A stretch of DNA of 64,000 nt, taken from NCBI GenBank assembly GCA_025667525.1, contig CM046879.1, positions 360,610,639-360,674,638 of the forward strand, in the 5' to 3' direction. The notes beneath the pieces are model-generated. The model was not told the origin of the DNA, did not search any database, and saw nothing but the letters and a program-made list of their open reading frames with translations. The position numbers and the translations under genes were made by a program. Positions 36,662 through 48,840 of this stretch are shown piece after piece (within the stretch, counting starts at the first letter, position 1; the number at the start of each line of letters is the position of its first letter). The DNA comes from Glebionis coronaria (Eukaryota > Streptophyta > Magnoliopsida > Asterales > Asteraceae).

Positions 36662-37996
36662 GTAGATGCAGATGGTATCGTATGGCAGGGCACGAGACTT
36701 TGTGTTCCTGATAACCAAGAACTCGGGGAAGCCTTGTTAGCTGAAGCTCATAGCTCCCCATTCTCTATACATCCTGGTTCGACTAAGATGTACCACGACA
36801 TCAAGCAGTACTTTTGGTGGAGTGGTATGAAACAGGATGTGGCCACTTACGTCTCCAAATGTCTTACCTGCCAGCAGGTTAAGATCGAGCATCAGCGATC
36901 TGGCGGTCTCCTTCAACCGTTAGATATTCCAGAGTGGAAGTGGGACAAAAACACCATGGATTTTGTTACTGGTCTTCCGCCTACCAAGAGGAAACACGAT
37001 GCAATTTGGGGTATCGTAGATCGACTTACCAAATCAGCTCATTTCTTACCGATCCGCAAGGAAGATCCGGTAAGCAAACTCGTCGATACGTATAGAGGAG
37101 AGATCATGAGACTCCATGGTGCGCCATCCAGCATCGTCTCAGACAGAGATCCTCGATTCACTTCGCGCTTTTGGAAGAGTCTGAAGAAAGCTTGGGGTAC
37201 ACAACTTAAGCTTAGCACGGCTTTTCACCCTCAAACGGACGGACAGTCGGAGCGAACGATTCAGACATTGGAAGACATGTTGAGGTCATGTGCGTTGGAA
37301 TGGACGGGTGATTGGGACGATTACATCTGTTTGGTGGAGTTTGCATACAACAACAGCTGGCACGCAAGTATCAAGTGTGCTCCTTTAGAGATGTTGTATG
37401 GCAGAAAGTGTCGCGCCCCAATCTGCTGGGATCAGGTTGGCGAGCGAACACTTGAAGGACCAGAAATCATAGAGATGACCAATGAAAAGATCGTTGTAGC
37501 TAAGCATAAACTTTAGGAAGCACGGTCACGTCAGAAGAGTTACGTCGATAAGCATCGTAGGGACATACATTTTAATGTAGGAGATCACGTCTTCCTTAAG
37601 GTTTCGCCGACACGTGGTGTTAGACGCTTCAGGATTAAAGGAAAGCTCAGTCCTCGTTTCATCGGACCGTTTGATATCATTGAACGAGTACGTGAAATAT
37701 CTTACCGATTGGCGTTACTTCCGCAGCTTTCGCATGTGCACAATGTGTTTCATGTGTCCTTACTCAGAGCGTACCAGTATCATCCCCTTCACATGGTTCA
37801 GTATCCACTAGCACAGATTCGCGAAGATCTCACTTTCATAGAAGAACCCGAACGAGGTCTTGACAGACAAGAACGAGTCACTAGAAGGAAGACGATTCCA
37901 TTCATCAAAATCCTATGGAGGGATCATACCGAGCGGGAAGCCACTTGGGAAACATAGGAGTCTATCCGGGCTTCTTACCCTCATTTCATATTTTGA
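36662..37996 (+). pseudogene. Tekay integrase with C-terminal chromodomain-like end
   Basis: Integrase zinc site H-x...H-x...C-x2-C ('HSSPFSIHPGSTKMYHD', 'CLTCQQVKIEH'). The catalytic core has 'TMDFVTGLPP', 'SIVSDRDPRFTS' and 'TDGQSERTIQTLE', giving D,D-35-E. Then 'HFNVGDHVFLKVSPTRGV' and 'LSPRFIGPFDII' (GPY/F), and a short C-terminal 'KTIPFIKILWRDHTEREATWE', the tail pattern of chromodomains in this group, which may bind modified histone. Nonsense codons are TAG 37514-37516 and TAG 37955-37957. The natural stop is TGA at 37994-37996. Confidence 0.9.
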
Positions 37997-38071
37997 ATTC
38001 GGATATGTCTTCTTTTCTAGTTTACTTTATCTATAATTCGGGGACGAATTATTATTTTTAGGGGGAAGAGT
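37997..38071 (+). promoter_or_regulatory. Tekay 3' end and polypurine tract
   Basis: AGGGGGAAGAG (38060-38070) lies one base before the 3' LTR. Confidence 0.8.
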
Positions 38072-40915
38072 TGTAAAACCCGCATGCTTTTACCATGAAT
38101 AGTACCCTTAAGATCGTACGTACTAGATTAAAACTTTCCTATTATAGCATGGTTACGATTACGTGTTAGAATTTTACGTATTACATACGTGTTAGAACAC
38201 GATAAGTATTTACTACGCACGAGCACACAATAATTATTTGACAATAATTAATCACGAGCATGCGATCATGAAATCATGAACGTAATTAAATCACGAACTA
38301 TTATTAATTACGTATATATATTTATTACGAGCATATATAAATATATTAGGTCACGGTAACTATTTAACGAGAACATATTAAACGCGAACACAATTAATCA
38401 CGAACGAGTAATTAATCAACGAGACACGGAAAACGGTACGGGTACCCCATGTGGGGCCCCTACCCGCGGCTACAAGGGAAAGATGGGCCAAGCCCATCTC
38501 AATTTTTACTAAGGAGGGTAAAACGAAAAACCACAACTCATTTTTCACTTTTATAGAAGAATTTTACAAAACCTAAAAAGGCTCTTCCTTCTCCTTTTTC
38601 TTTCTTTTGGCCGCCACCCATAAACACACCAAAGGAGGTGTTTATTGATCTTTGATATTGGATTTGGTGCTAGTGTTCGTGTTTGTTCATCGTTGTTTAG
38701 ATCCACGCATTCGGTAATTCTTTTAACCCTTTTCTTTTGATTTAATCTTTAAAAATAATTAAGAACATGATATGTTTTTCTTAAAAACCTAATTAAATCA
38801 TAGATCTAACATGAAATTAGGTTTGGAATAAATCAAAAGGGGTGTTTTAGGGGTGTTTGTTCTTGGCCGCCGCCTAAACAGAACCCGAGGGGGTCTCGGT
38901 TTGGCTATTCGACCACCACCGAGACCATATGGTCCCGGTTGGTTGGTGTGGGTCCCACGGCAGCAACAAGACAAGGGGAACCCCGATGTGGTTCGGGGTA
39001 TGGTGTCGATTTCATGTCCGGTTCATGGTTCTTAGTCAAGATCCGGTTCACGGTGTATGTTAAGATTTTTATACTTTTGATCTTATGTTAAAATTAAATT
39101 AATAAACATAAAATGAATAATTTAATAACATGACTTAGGTTATTTTAATTATTAAAATCATGAAATTATTAACCTAAGTATTTTATATTTTTTGACTTAT
39201 AATTAATTAATTATTTAAAAACCATGGTTATAATTAATTAATTAATTAACATGACTTAGGTTATATTATAAATAAATAATAATACATGTTTTAACCTATG
39301 TATTTAACTTTATTTAATTAAAAACATGTTATACTTTAATTAAATATTTTAACCTATAGTTTATTTTAATTACATGAAATAATTAATAAACTATACATTA
39401 TATCATATGACTTAGAAAATAATCATGAAAACACTTAGGCTTATATACTTAGCTTATTTAACCAGCTTATATCTATTTTTGGAAACTTTCTATTTTTGGA
39501 AACTTTCTAATTTTGGAAAATTTCTATTTTTGGAAACTTTCTATTTTGGAAACTTTCTATTTTTGGTAACTTTCTATTTTTGGAAACTTTCTATTTTTGG
39601 AAACTTTCTCTCTTTGGTAACTTTCTATTTTTGTAAACTTTCTATTTTAGGAAACCTGCTATTTTTTGAAAGTTACTTATTATTACACAGTAAGTATAAT
39701 AATACATGAAATACCAGAAATACTTAATCAGAGTAAACAGAATATAAGATAAACACAGTTTAAGGCTTTAAACAGTAAAACATGATAAGAACATATAAAA
39801 TAAGCTAAGACATGACATAAAATCAGTTACGTATTAGTAAGCAGATACTTATCCATGTATGTATTTATGTAGCATTAGTGATACGGAAGTAGGATTCCTC
39901 TCAGTTCATCTTCTTCGTTCACTGGACATAAGGTACGGATTCTCGTCCTTTCAGTATGGACATTCTTTCCTTATTAGGATTTCCCCGTATGCAGCTAAAT
40001 GTTTTCTCGTAGTATAAGTATGTGTTTGAATTGCTTATGTTTAATTTTGAATACCTATAGCCATATACATGCATGACCAGTTTCACCTAGTTATGGAGGT
40101 ACCATAACCATAACATTAGAGGCACTAATGTTATGACTTCACCACGGCGGAGTGATTGCTCGTGACGTCCCTTCAGCTTTTGGCCATTTATATTATATTT
40201 ATCATGTGGGGCGTATGGGTGCATCCTAGTTACATGTTTTCAGTCAGGATTTCATGGTGAATGTGGTGTGTGCCTTGCATCCTTCACAAGGAGCTGATCC
40301 TTCCTACCTAAAACCAGTATATTAAATTAGAGGCAGCCCCTCTAATTTGCATGATGAGGTCACCCCTCCAAGTATTCATGCACGGTGGATTTTCATGACC
40401 TATATTGGCTAATGGTAAAATATGACAAACAGTTTTTACAAGATAAACATAAAGCTTTTCAAACTATAAAACCAGTTTTATCAAGACATAATCAGATTAC
40501 TTGGGATTTAGCTTCTTCCGCTGTTATATGTTATATGCTTATCCTATTCATGCTTTATTGTACATCCGTGCACTGAGCGTATTGCTCAGCCGTTTTCCTT
40601 TTCTATGTTCCCAAAACGGCAGGTACTCAGGGACGCTCGTAGACTTTAAGAGTACGTGCATATGGACTGGAAGCGTTCTAGCCTTTCTTACTTTATGCAT
40701 TACTTTTCTTTTGATACACTTGCTATGGACATTGTTTAGTCCTATCCTTTACTATACTATGTTTTTGTGTGATGAGCTTTACATTTGGACTACCGATGTT
40801 TGATTCCGGTATTTTCCTTTTATGGTCATGTAATGTTTAGACATTTTTCCTTGTATGCTTTGATGACACGCCATAATTAGGTATGACATTTCCATTATCA
40901 AAATGGGGTGTTACA
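38072..40915 (+). repeat. Tekay 3' LTR (2844 bp)
   Basis: Matches the 5' LTR throughout. Most differences are C/T or G/A transitions. It ends GGTGTTACA before GTGTG. Confidence 0.95.
39479..39672 (+). repeat. 17-bp minisatellite in the Tekay 3' LTR
   Basis: Same unit and nearly the same copy number as 31305-31500, with different unit variants in places (GGAAAATTTC, a CTCTCTTT unit). Confidence 0.9.
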
Positions 40916-40920
40916 GTGTG
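40916..40920. repeat. Target-site duplication of Tekay, right (GTGTG)
   Basis: Identical to 29897-29901. Confidence 0.95.
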
Positions 40921-41530
40921 AATACTATTACTATATTGTATACGTAGAACAATAAATTCACAAGTACTCCAAAAGTGTGAAAACACAACCTTGATTGGGA
41001 GGTCATTACTCAATCATTGTATTCGAATCTCAAACAAGAAAGAAAAGGAAAAATATATAAATACTTTCGTGAAGCTTAATTTTGAAAAACACAAACTATA
41101 AGGTGTATATAATACGGGTATTATAAAATATACCCAAAGGAAAAAGGCTCTTAAGTGCTTCGCGCCGCCTCGTTTCTCCGTTTGCTTGTGCGTGTTTAGA
41201 TAAAAGGGCTAATCGAGGGTTTGCCAACCACAGTATTATCTACATATCATATATATTTTCTTGGTTTCATTTGATTAAACCCTCTTGAACGTTTTGGTGT
41301 TCCACCAACGTTCTAATCATCGAAGGCGTTCACTTCACGTGATCGTTTTCATTCCTTGAGGCTTCTTTAATCAAGAGATTTGATTAAGGAGGAGATTTGT
41401 ATATTTTTGTCTACTTAATACAATTCCAAAATCCAAAAAAGTAAAAACAATCAAAAACCAAAAAAATTGAAAAAGTCAAAAACGCCAAAAAGAATCTTCT
41501 TTGCTCATCCCCACGTTGTACGTGACGTTT
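40921..41530 (+). other. Athila B leader, right part
   Basis: Resumes the alignment with 9163-9774 of Athila A ('AATACTATTACTATATTG...'). Confidence 0.8.
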
Positions 41531-43194
41531 ATGCTTACTCGTAATCAAGCAAGACGTGCACATAAACGTCGTAATCGAAAGGAAAACACACCAACACCTT
41601 CTAGTGAAGAGACTACAAGTGAGGAACCTATTGTAGAACAAGAAGCTATCATGGCTAATCGTACTATGATGGAGTTGCTTCAAGCACCCACCGAGGGTTT
41701 TGGAGAGGCCATTGTGATTCCCTCCATCCTTGCGGAGAACTTTGAGATCAAGACGGGTTTAATGTATATGCTTCAAGCCAACAAGTTTCACGGACACGAA
41801 AAAGACAACCCACATTATCACATTAGGCAATTCAATCGTCTCACCGCGACAAGCAAGTTTAAGGATGTACCCCATGATGCCATTAAGATGATGTTGTTTC
41901 CATACTCGTTAGATGGATCCGCCAAGATATGGCTCGACAAAGAACCCCCAAATTCGATTTTGACGTTGGGTGATCTCGTTTCTATGTTTGTGAATCAATT
42001 TTTTCCACCATCTAAAACAACACATTCGAAAAACCAGATTTCACGATTTACTCAAAGGTCTAATGAGAGTTTTTCAATGGCTTGGGAAAGGTTTAAGGAA
42101 ATGCTACATAATGTCCACACCATGATTTTTCCTAATTGCATCAAATTGACACTTTTTATAATGGGCTTAATGATCATGAACGAGATTACTTAAATGCCGC
42201 CGTGGGTGGTAATTTTTTGTGCAAAACGACCGATGAGGCTTTGAAAATCATTGATAATAGGTCTAAAGTTTATAGCCCTCGCAACACACCGACTGTTTCC
42301 ACTATGGGTTCGTCATCGTCGTCTCGTAACATGAGTGCCTTGCAAGATAAAGCAAATGAGGAGAATCGTTTTTTCGATAGGTTTTCGAATCTTATGACTC
42401 ATTGGAAAGCACAAGATGCTTTGAATTCCGCATCGGTTAAAGAGGTTGCCAAGAGTTGTATTTCGTGTGGTGGAGCTCATGATTTTTCCGAGTGCATTAC
42501 CGCGGATGGTAAAACTTCGAATGCTTACGTAGCCACGGTAACTTATAACCAAAACGGTCAAGGTTCCCGCCAAAATCAAGCTCCAAAAAATCAAAATGCT
42601 AACGACTATCGAAACAATTAAAATGGTGCTTATCAAGGAAATCCACGTAACTTCAACAAGGGTAATTATCAAAGTGGAAATGGGCAAATTTCAAACCAAA
42701 ACCAAAACCGTGATTTCAAAACACTACTCAAGGTTTTCAAAGTGCTCACACTAAAATCTTAATGGAGAATTTTTAGAATATGCAAAGGCAAACTATGCTA
42801 AGTTTGATAAACGTGAGATAATTAGCTTAAGATCCGAGTTGAAAAACGAGCTTAAGAACGAATTTGCTAATGAATTGAAAAATCATGCTAATAAAATGGA
42901 AGGAAATGTTCAACGTCTCCAACAAAATCAACAAAAAATGGAGCAAGGTCAACATGAAATTAAGCAAGAATTGTTAAAAGCGGATGCTGGGCAATCTAAG
43001 TTTGAAGATCGAATGGGTAAAATGTTTGAAGCTATCATGTGTAAACCTTCTTCTTCGGGTAGTCTTCCTAGTGATACCATCGTAAACCGAAAGGAGAATT
43101 GAAGGTTATTACTACTCGTAGTGGTAAAACTTTCAAAGAACCCATTTTTCGTCCAAGTACTTCTACGGAGAAGGAAAAATAGAAAGAACACGAG
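41531..43194 (+). pseudogene. Athila B gag (broken)
   Basis: Closely similar to Athila A gag, from ATG 41531 (MLTRNQARRAHK). It has 'NPHYHIRQFNRLTATSKFKDV', 'MLFPYSLDGSAKIWL', a knuckle (C-IS-C-GGAH-DFSE-C) and the K/E/Q-rich coiled-coil-like part. The domain that is frameshifted in Athila A near 9949 is intact here. It has its own damage: a lost base near 42110, a TAA near 42133, a TAA at 42619-42621 where CAA is expected, further frame changes near 42720-42840 and 43085, and a TAG near 43181. Because the lesions differ from those of Athila A, they arose independently. Confidence 0.85.
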
Positions 43195-43947
43195 GTGGTG
43201 GTAGAAAAGGAGCAAGTTCCAATCCCACAAAGTACCGCTCAAACCACACCTACGGTTGAACCAATACCAATAGAGGAACCCGAGATTCCAAGGCTGATGC
43301 CTTTGCCCCAACCCACACCACCCTTACCTTACCCTTCAAGACGAAACAAGGAAAAGGCACAAGAACGTAACAATTATCAATTTGAACTTTTTATGAAAAT
43401 GTTTCGTGACTTGCATTTTAATATAAGTTTTGTCGACGCCTTGGTCATAATACCTCGATTTGTCGCAAACTTCAAAATTATGTTGAATAACAAAGAGAAA
43501 TTGCAAAAGTCGTCTAGTTGTTCTTCGGTTTTTCTTAGCCGCATACCTCAAAAAGTCGGTGATCCCGGTAAATTTTTAATCCCATGTGCAATACAAGATA
43601 TGGAGGAATGCTACGCCTTGGCCGATCTTGGTGCTAGTATAAATTTGATGCCTCTTGAGATTTTTAAGTCGCTCAATCTTCCTAATCTCACTCCTTTAAG
43701 GATGTCAACCGAGATGGCCGATCATTCTACGATTCTAGCTTGTGGAGTAGCCGAAGACGTCTTTTTGAAAGTTGGAAAGTTCTACTATCCCGTAGACTTT
43801 ATCGTTGTTGACATTCCCACCGATCATAAAGTTCCTATAATTTTAGGTCGATTATTTTTGGATACCTCGAGAGCACTTATCGATGTGCATGCTAGGAAAA
43901 TCACTCTACGTTTCAATGAGAAAGAACTCGTCATAAATGAAACTTAA
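43195..43947 (+). pseudogene. Athila B protease
   Basis: Aspartic protease with 'NNYQFELFMKMFRDLHFN', active site 'ALADLGASINLMP', 'FYYPVDFIVVDIPTDH' and 'ILGRLFLDTSRALIDVHA'. Same frame as the tail that follows. The TAA at 43945-43947 stands where Athila A has CAA and is the only interruption before the tail. In Athila A a linker and RT follow at this point; here they do not. Confidence 0.85.
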
Positions 43948-44282
43948 AACTCTATGCTTTCTCATGTGTATTCTATCACGTCTTTGAACAATGTTAATCC
44001 CATCAAAAATATTTGCAAAAGAATTTCAAAAAGAGTGTTAGGAGTTGTTGATGAAAACGATTTTCTATCCCCTCCGTCGGTAGAGGTTAAGAGTGTTAAG
44101 CCTATGTCTCCAATCACTAATGATTCTCTGGATGATGAATATGTTGACCCCAAAGGGGAGGTTTTCTTTGTCGACAAACATTTTGAGAACTTACCACCAC
44201 AAAAACCGAAACGGTTTTCAAATGTGAGAATTTTTAGTGTGACTAACATCGTTTTAGAAACACCAAATATTTTTGACATAAT
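43948..44282 (+). CDS. Athila B tail ORF, first part (unrecognised)
   Basis: After protease the frame continues 'SHVYSITSLNNVNPIKNICKR', shares only 'SHVYS' with Athila A, then becomes unrelated to it. It is acidic with proline-rich patches ('LPPQKPKRFSNVRIF', 'NIVLETPNIFDII'). At 44282 the codon is split by the Tat element and completed by C at 59613, so the frame resumes exactly at 59614. I recognise no domain. Confidence 0.6.
44278..44282. repeat. Target-site duplication of Tat, left (ATAAT)
   Basis: Repeated exactly at 59608-59612. Excision restores the Athila B reading frame. Confidence 0.92.
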
Positions 44283-44326
44283 TGTTGGAGCATATTTTGG
44301 CTGGGCCGGTTCGACGACTCTCCTGG
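44283..44326 (+). repeat. Tat 5' LTR remnant (44 bp)
   Basis: Identical to the first 44 bases of the 3' LTR (TGTTGGAGCATATTTTGGCT...). About 275 bases including the TATA box are missing. Thirteen unrelated bases (44327-44339) follow, then the primer site. Confidence 0.85.
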
Positions 44327-44339
44327 GAATCGGACGTAC

Positions 44340-44360
44340 AGTTGGCGCCATCCGTGGGAC
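44340..44360 (+). promoter_or_regulatory. Primer-binding site, Tat; left arm of an inverted pair
   Basis: Contains TTGGCGCCATCCGTGGGA. I cannot name the tRNA. The exact reverse complement of all 21 bases lies at 59268-59288. Confidence 0.75.
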
Positions 44361-44402
44361 CTTAACACTAAGCTAGAACAAAACCTCATCTCGATCTTTT
44401 CA

Positions 44403-46320
44403 ATGACAAAGGGGCATCCGCCAGTTAACCCCAGGAACGTGAATCCTGGGAATCGGAAGTCCCCAGGGGAAGGGATTCTTATTCCCAACCAATCACCTAG
44501 CCGCCTCGCAGGCGGGCCAGGTAACCGTAGCGGTCTTCAGTCCGCAGGGGTGACGAGCACGATCTCGGTGACACCCCCGCCCACTTCAACCCTGGACAAC
44601 CCTGATCCGGGAAGTGCGCCAGACCCTCCTAACAAGGAGCCACGTAGACCCTTAATGGAGGAAGAAGTGGAAGCTCAACCACTCAGCGAGGATGAGCTCA
44701 CTCGAGTTCTCACTCAGAATTTTGAAAGGATCGTCCCAGGGATCGCATCAAGATTGAGCCTGGGGAGAAACCTCCAAGCCCGACTCAACTTTGGCGACAG
44801 TGGACCATCCACCCCTTCCCGGAATCGGAGAAAAAGGACTCAGCCTCGGGAGCAGGGAACCTTTGAGGAAGACCCTCAACCCCGGAATGTGTTTGAACGC
44901 ATAGGGGACCGCATTATGCAAGAATTAACGCAGCCCCAAGATGGAGAAAGGCCGGATGGCTCCCCCGAGCGGCCAGATCGAGAGTTGACCAGAACCACAC
45001 GTCGCCCAAGTGTGTGGGATAGGATGAACACAGGGAGGGAGGCTCCTGGTTCATCTCAGAAAAGTGGTCCCTAGTCAAAAGGTCGGGCACCACCGCCGTC
45101 CCCAGATCCGTCTGGGGAAGACTCGGATGACCATCCACCCAAGCGCCGCCGGCCTAGGCGCACGCCTCCGCCACCAAATAATGATGAGTATTATGGTGGC
45201 CCCTACTATCGGGATACGGAAGCAGAGGACCTCTCGCGTCCGTGGTGTGAACCATGGGATGACCCTAGGCTCACACGGCCATGGGCGGATCCCAGGGAAG
45301 ATCCGTTTACCCTCCGCATACGGAATTATTCTAAGGACACCAAACGTCGCATGCCGGCATGTATCAAGACGTATGATGGGCCCGGTGATCCGGTCGATCA
45401 CCTCAAAATATTCGATACTCAGGCTAAAATTGAACGATGGCCCATGCCTATATGGTGCCAAATGTTCAATTCGACCTTGATTGGAAACGCTCGTGACTGG
45501 TTCGAGGCACTTCCCCCACGCAGCATTGATAGTTTCACGGAACTACGCACTGCGTTTGAGAACAATTATACTCAAAGGAAGAAGTATAATAGGGATCTGG
45601 TCTCATTGGCAACTGTCAAGCAACGGCCGGGGGAGTCCACAGAAGCCTTCACTGAGCGCTTCAATGACGAGTGCACTCGCACAAGAACCATGCCAGAGCT
45701 CCTGAAAATCTCCGACTACATGCACGCCATAACAGACAGAGAACTGATCAGGCGTCTCAACGACAAGCGTCCAGAGAGATATGATGACCTCATGGAAAGG
45801 GTCAGAAATTTCATAGAGGGAGAGACAGTTGTTGCCGCAGCCTACCCATCCAGAGGAAATGGGTACCGCTCAAATGACCAATCCCGGAGACAGTCGGGCG
45901 GTCAAGGCAACCCGAACAATAACAAGGGCTCGGACTATAAGAGCCAAAGCAAAGGCGGACGGTCGGACGACAAGTTCACCCCCCTAAAGATGTCCTACCG
46001 GGAGATCTTGCTGACTGAAGGGGCGAATTTTCCAAGACCTCCCCCAATGACCACACCCCCGGAACGTCGGCAGGGAAGTCGCTTCTGCGAGTTCCATAAT
46101 GACAAAGGACACGGCACGGAGGAGTGTATCCAGCTGAAGAAGCATATTGAGTCGCTAATCAAATCGGGCAAACTCAAGCACCTAGTTAAGGATTGGAAAG
46201 ACGGAAAGGACAACAACAAGAAGTATGATAAGAAGGACCCCCAAAAGGACAAGCCTTCTACCATATACATGATCCAATCCAGGCAGCACCGCACGAGACA
46301 GAAAATTGGCCAAAAATTTT
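44403..46320 (+). pseudogene. Tat gag
   Basis: ATG at 44403 (MTKGHPPVNPRN). The first part is basic and proline-rich. A TAG at 45072-45074 interrupts it (probably CAG), and the frame then continues without a stop to 49277. The gag domain includes 'TYDGPGDPVDHLKIFDTQ', 'MFNSTLIGNARDWFEALP' and 'RPGESTEAFTERFNDECTR', followed by a region rich in S/G/N/R and a Tat-style knuckle 'CEFHNDKGHGTEEC'. The protein forms the particle. With the 5' LTR promoter missing, expression would need an outside promoter. Confidence 0.85.
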
Positions 46321-48300
46321 CACGCGGCAAGGAAATCTCATTCCCTCTCATTACAGCAAGTGACGTGGTTGATGCGCCTCTCACTATTGAGATAAGCGTT
46401 GGAACACACAATGTTCGTCGCATGTATGTGGATGGAGGGTTGTCAGCAGAGGTATTGTATGAACACTGCTTTGTGCAGTTATGCCCAGAGATAAGAAGCC
46501 AATTAGTACCGGCCACGTCGCCGCTTACTGGTTTTAGTGGAGATACCATTTGGCCAATAGGGCAGTTGCGTTTGCTTGTCACCATTGGGAATGAGGAACA
46601 TTCTACTACAACGTGGATGAACTTCATGGTGATACGTTCACACTCCCCTTATAATGGGATCATAGGCAGACCAGGCATTTTGGCTATCCGGGCAGTACCC
46701 TCTACGGCACACGGAATGATTAAGTTCCCCGTTGATGGGGGAATCGTTACTATTTATAACACAGTCGCGCCAACATCCGAGTGCCACACTGTGACAACAC
46801 CGGCACCACCTGTACCACCCAATGATGGAGCACCACCACCCAATTGGAAGGTGGCCATTCACCCTGACTACCCGGAACAGGAGGTATCCATAGGAGGGGC
46901 GCTCTCAGATAGCGGCAAAAGGGCCATGTGTGCACTTTTAAGCGCAAACCTGGACATATTCGCATGGGAACCAAAACACATGACGGGTGTGCCACGTACG
47001 ATAGCAGAGCATAAGCTCCAGATCCGCCAAGGGTACCAACCCATCAAGCAAAAGAAGCGCGGCCAGGCGCCCGAGAGAAGTCAAGTTATACTAGAGGAAG
47101 TGCGGAAGCTGGTGGACGCAGGCATTATGCGCGAGGTATACTACCACGAGTGGTTATCCAATCCAGTCATGGTCAAGAAACATGACGGAAGTTGGCGCAT
47201 GTGCGTGTATTTCATGGACCTGAACAAGGCCTGCCCACAGGACTGTTACCCGCTACCAGAAATCGACTGGAAAGTAGAATCCTTGTGTGGATATCCTTTC
47301 AAATGCTTCTTGGATGCATATAAAGGGTATCACCAAATCCAGATGGCGGAAGAGGATGAAGAAAAAACGGCGTTCCACACAAGCCAGGGCGTATATTGCT
47401 ATACGAAAATGCCGTTTGGATTAAAGAACGCCGGCGCTACGTATCAGCGGTTGGTGGATAAAGCTTTCGAATCACAAATAGGACGCAACTTGGAAGTATA
47501 TGTTGATGACTTGGTGATAAAAAGCCACACGGAGGAGGCACTCCTCCGGGACGTCCAGGAGACATTTGACACGCTGAGAAGGATTAACATGAAGTTAAAT
47601 CCAAAGAAATGTACGTTTGGTGCAACAGAAGGAATGTTCCTGGGATATTTGATTGACCCAAACGGCATCAAACCTTGTCCGGAGAAGACAGACGCAGTGA
47701 TACGGCTGCCGTCCCCGCAGACAAGAAAGGAGGTGCAGTCCCTGAATGGGAAGTTAGCCGGACTGAATAGATTTTTATCTAAATCCGCAGAGAAGTCATT
47801 ACCCTTATTTAAGACACTCAAGAAGTGTATTAGAAAGGGATACTTCCATTGGACGAAGGAGGCTGAGGAAGCCTTTGGCCAACTCAAGCAGCATCTCGCA
47901 TCTCTCCCCATGTTAGTAGCCCCTCGTCCAAAGGAGGAACTTGTTATGTATCTCTCCGCTACTCACGGCGCAATAAGCGCGGTACTGATGACCGATAGAG
48001 ACACAGTACAGACTCCGGTCTACTTTATAAGTAGAACATTACAAGGAGCGGAGCTGAATTATTCCCCCATGGAAAAATTGGTACTAGCACTAGTATTTGC
48101 CACAAAGCGGCTGCGCCGGTACTTTCAGGCGCACCCGATTGTTGTGATCACGGATCAGCCAATTAAGCAGGTTATATCTAGACCAGACGTGGCAGGGAGA
48201 CTAGAGAAGTGGAGCATCCTATTGGGAGGGCACAATATATCTTACAGACCAAGGACGGCTGTTAAAGGCCAGATCTTGGCAGATTTCCTGATCGAGAAGC
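46321..48300 (+). CDS. Tat protease, reverse transcriptase and first RNase H
   Basis: Protease: 'RRMYVDGGLSAEVLYEHCF', with DGGLS in place of a canonical DTGSS, and 'GIIGRPGI'. RT: 'VVMVKK'-type entry, 'WRMCVYFMDLNKACPQDCYPLP' (Y where D is usual in 'CVDF'), motif A 'CFLDAYKGYHQI', 'MPFGLKNAGATYQRL' and motif C 'VYVDDLVIKS' (47498 on). The first RNase H ('LVMYLSATHGAISAVL', 'YSPMEKLVLALVFA', 'VITDQPIKQVI') has lost its first Asp, as often seen in Tat elements that gained a second RNase H. The frame is open throughout. Confidence 0.9.
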
Positions 48301-48840
48301 CGGATGAGGAAGAACCAATCATTAAGCAAGAGGAGGTCCCAGCGGAACCTTGGGTGCTATTCACGGACGGATCCTCATGCACAGACGGGTCTGGGGCAGG
48401 CCTCATCCTCACAAATCCAGAAGGAATGGAATTCACGTACGCCCTCCGTTTCGAGTTCACGGCCACTAATAACGAAGCGGAATATGAAGCATTAATTGCG
48501 GGTTTAAAAATCGCCGCTAGAATGGGAGTCCGCAACCTTGAGGCCTATGTGGACTCACGGCTTGTCGCGAACCATATTCTAGGTGGGTATGTGGCTAAGG
48601 AGGACAACATGGTCAGGTATTTGGAAAAAGTCAAAACGCTAATCGCGACTTTCAATAAGTTTTCCATCAAACAGGTGCCAAGGGGCGAGAACAAGAAAGC
48701 GGACGCTCTCAGTAAGATCGCATCCACGAGCTTCGCCCACTTGTCTAAACAGGTTTTGGTGGAAATACTCAAGGAAAAGTCTATCACGGAAGGGGAAGTG
48801 ACTGCTATAGTTGAAGAGGAGGGACCTACGTGGATGACCC
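48301..48840 (+). CDS. Tat second (archaeal-type) RNase H
   Basis: 'WVLFTDGSSCTDGSGAGLIL', 'FTATNNEAEYEALIAGLK', 'LEAYVDSRLVANHI' and 'ENKKADALSKIAS' give the D-E-D-D set of an archaeal/plant-type RNase H, all residues present. It probably supplies the RNA removal that the degenerate first RNase H cannot. It is in frame with RT upstream and integrase downstream. Confidence 0.9.

Larger units (their letters stand above)
29902..40915 (+). mobile_element. Tekay/Del-type chromovirus (Ty3/gypsy), complete, 11.0 kb
   Basis: Two LTRs (2841 and 2844 bp) start TGTAAAACCCGC and end GGTGTTACA. They flank a tRNA-iMet-type primer site, gag with introns, PR, RT, RNase H, integrase, a C-terminal chromodomain-like end and a purine tract, with GTGTG on both sides. 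In the first ~420 LTR bases I count about 13 differences (near 3%). Long LTRs and a chromodomain suit the Tekay/Del branch; assignment to the branch is from general knowledge, not a tree. The pol frame has six nonsense changes and no frameshift. The same family, reversed, appears at 1-555. Confidence 0.93.

Noticed and set aside
45995..46627. Minus-strand ORFs of 200 codons or so over Tat gag-pol (also 47444-47911)
   Set aside because: Shadows of the sense polyprotein, with no plausible protein features.
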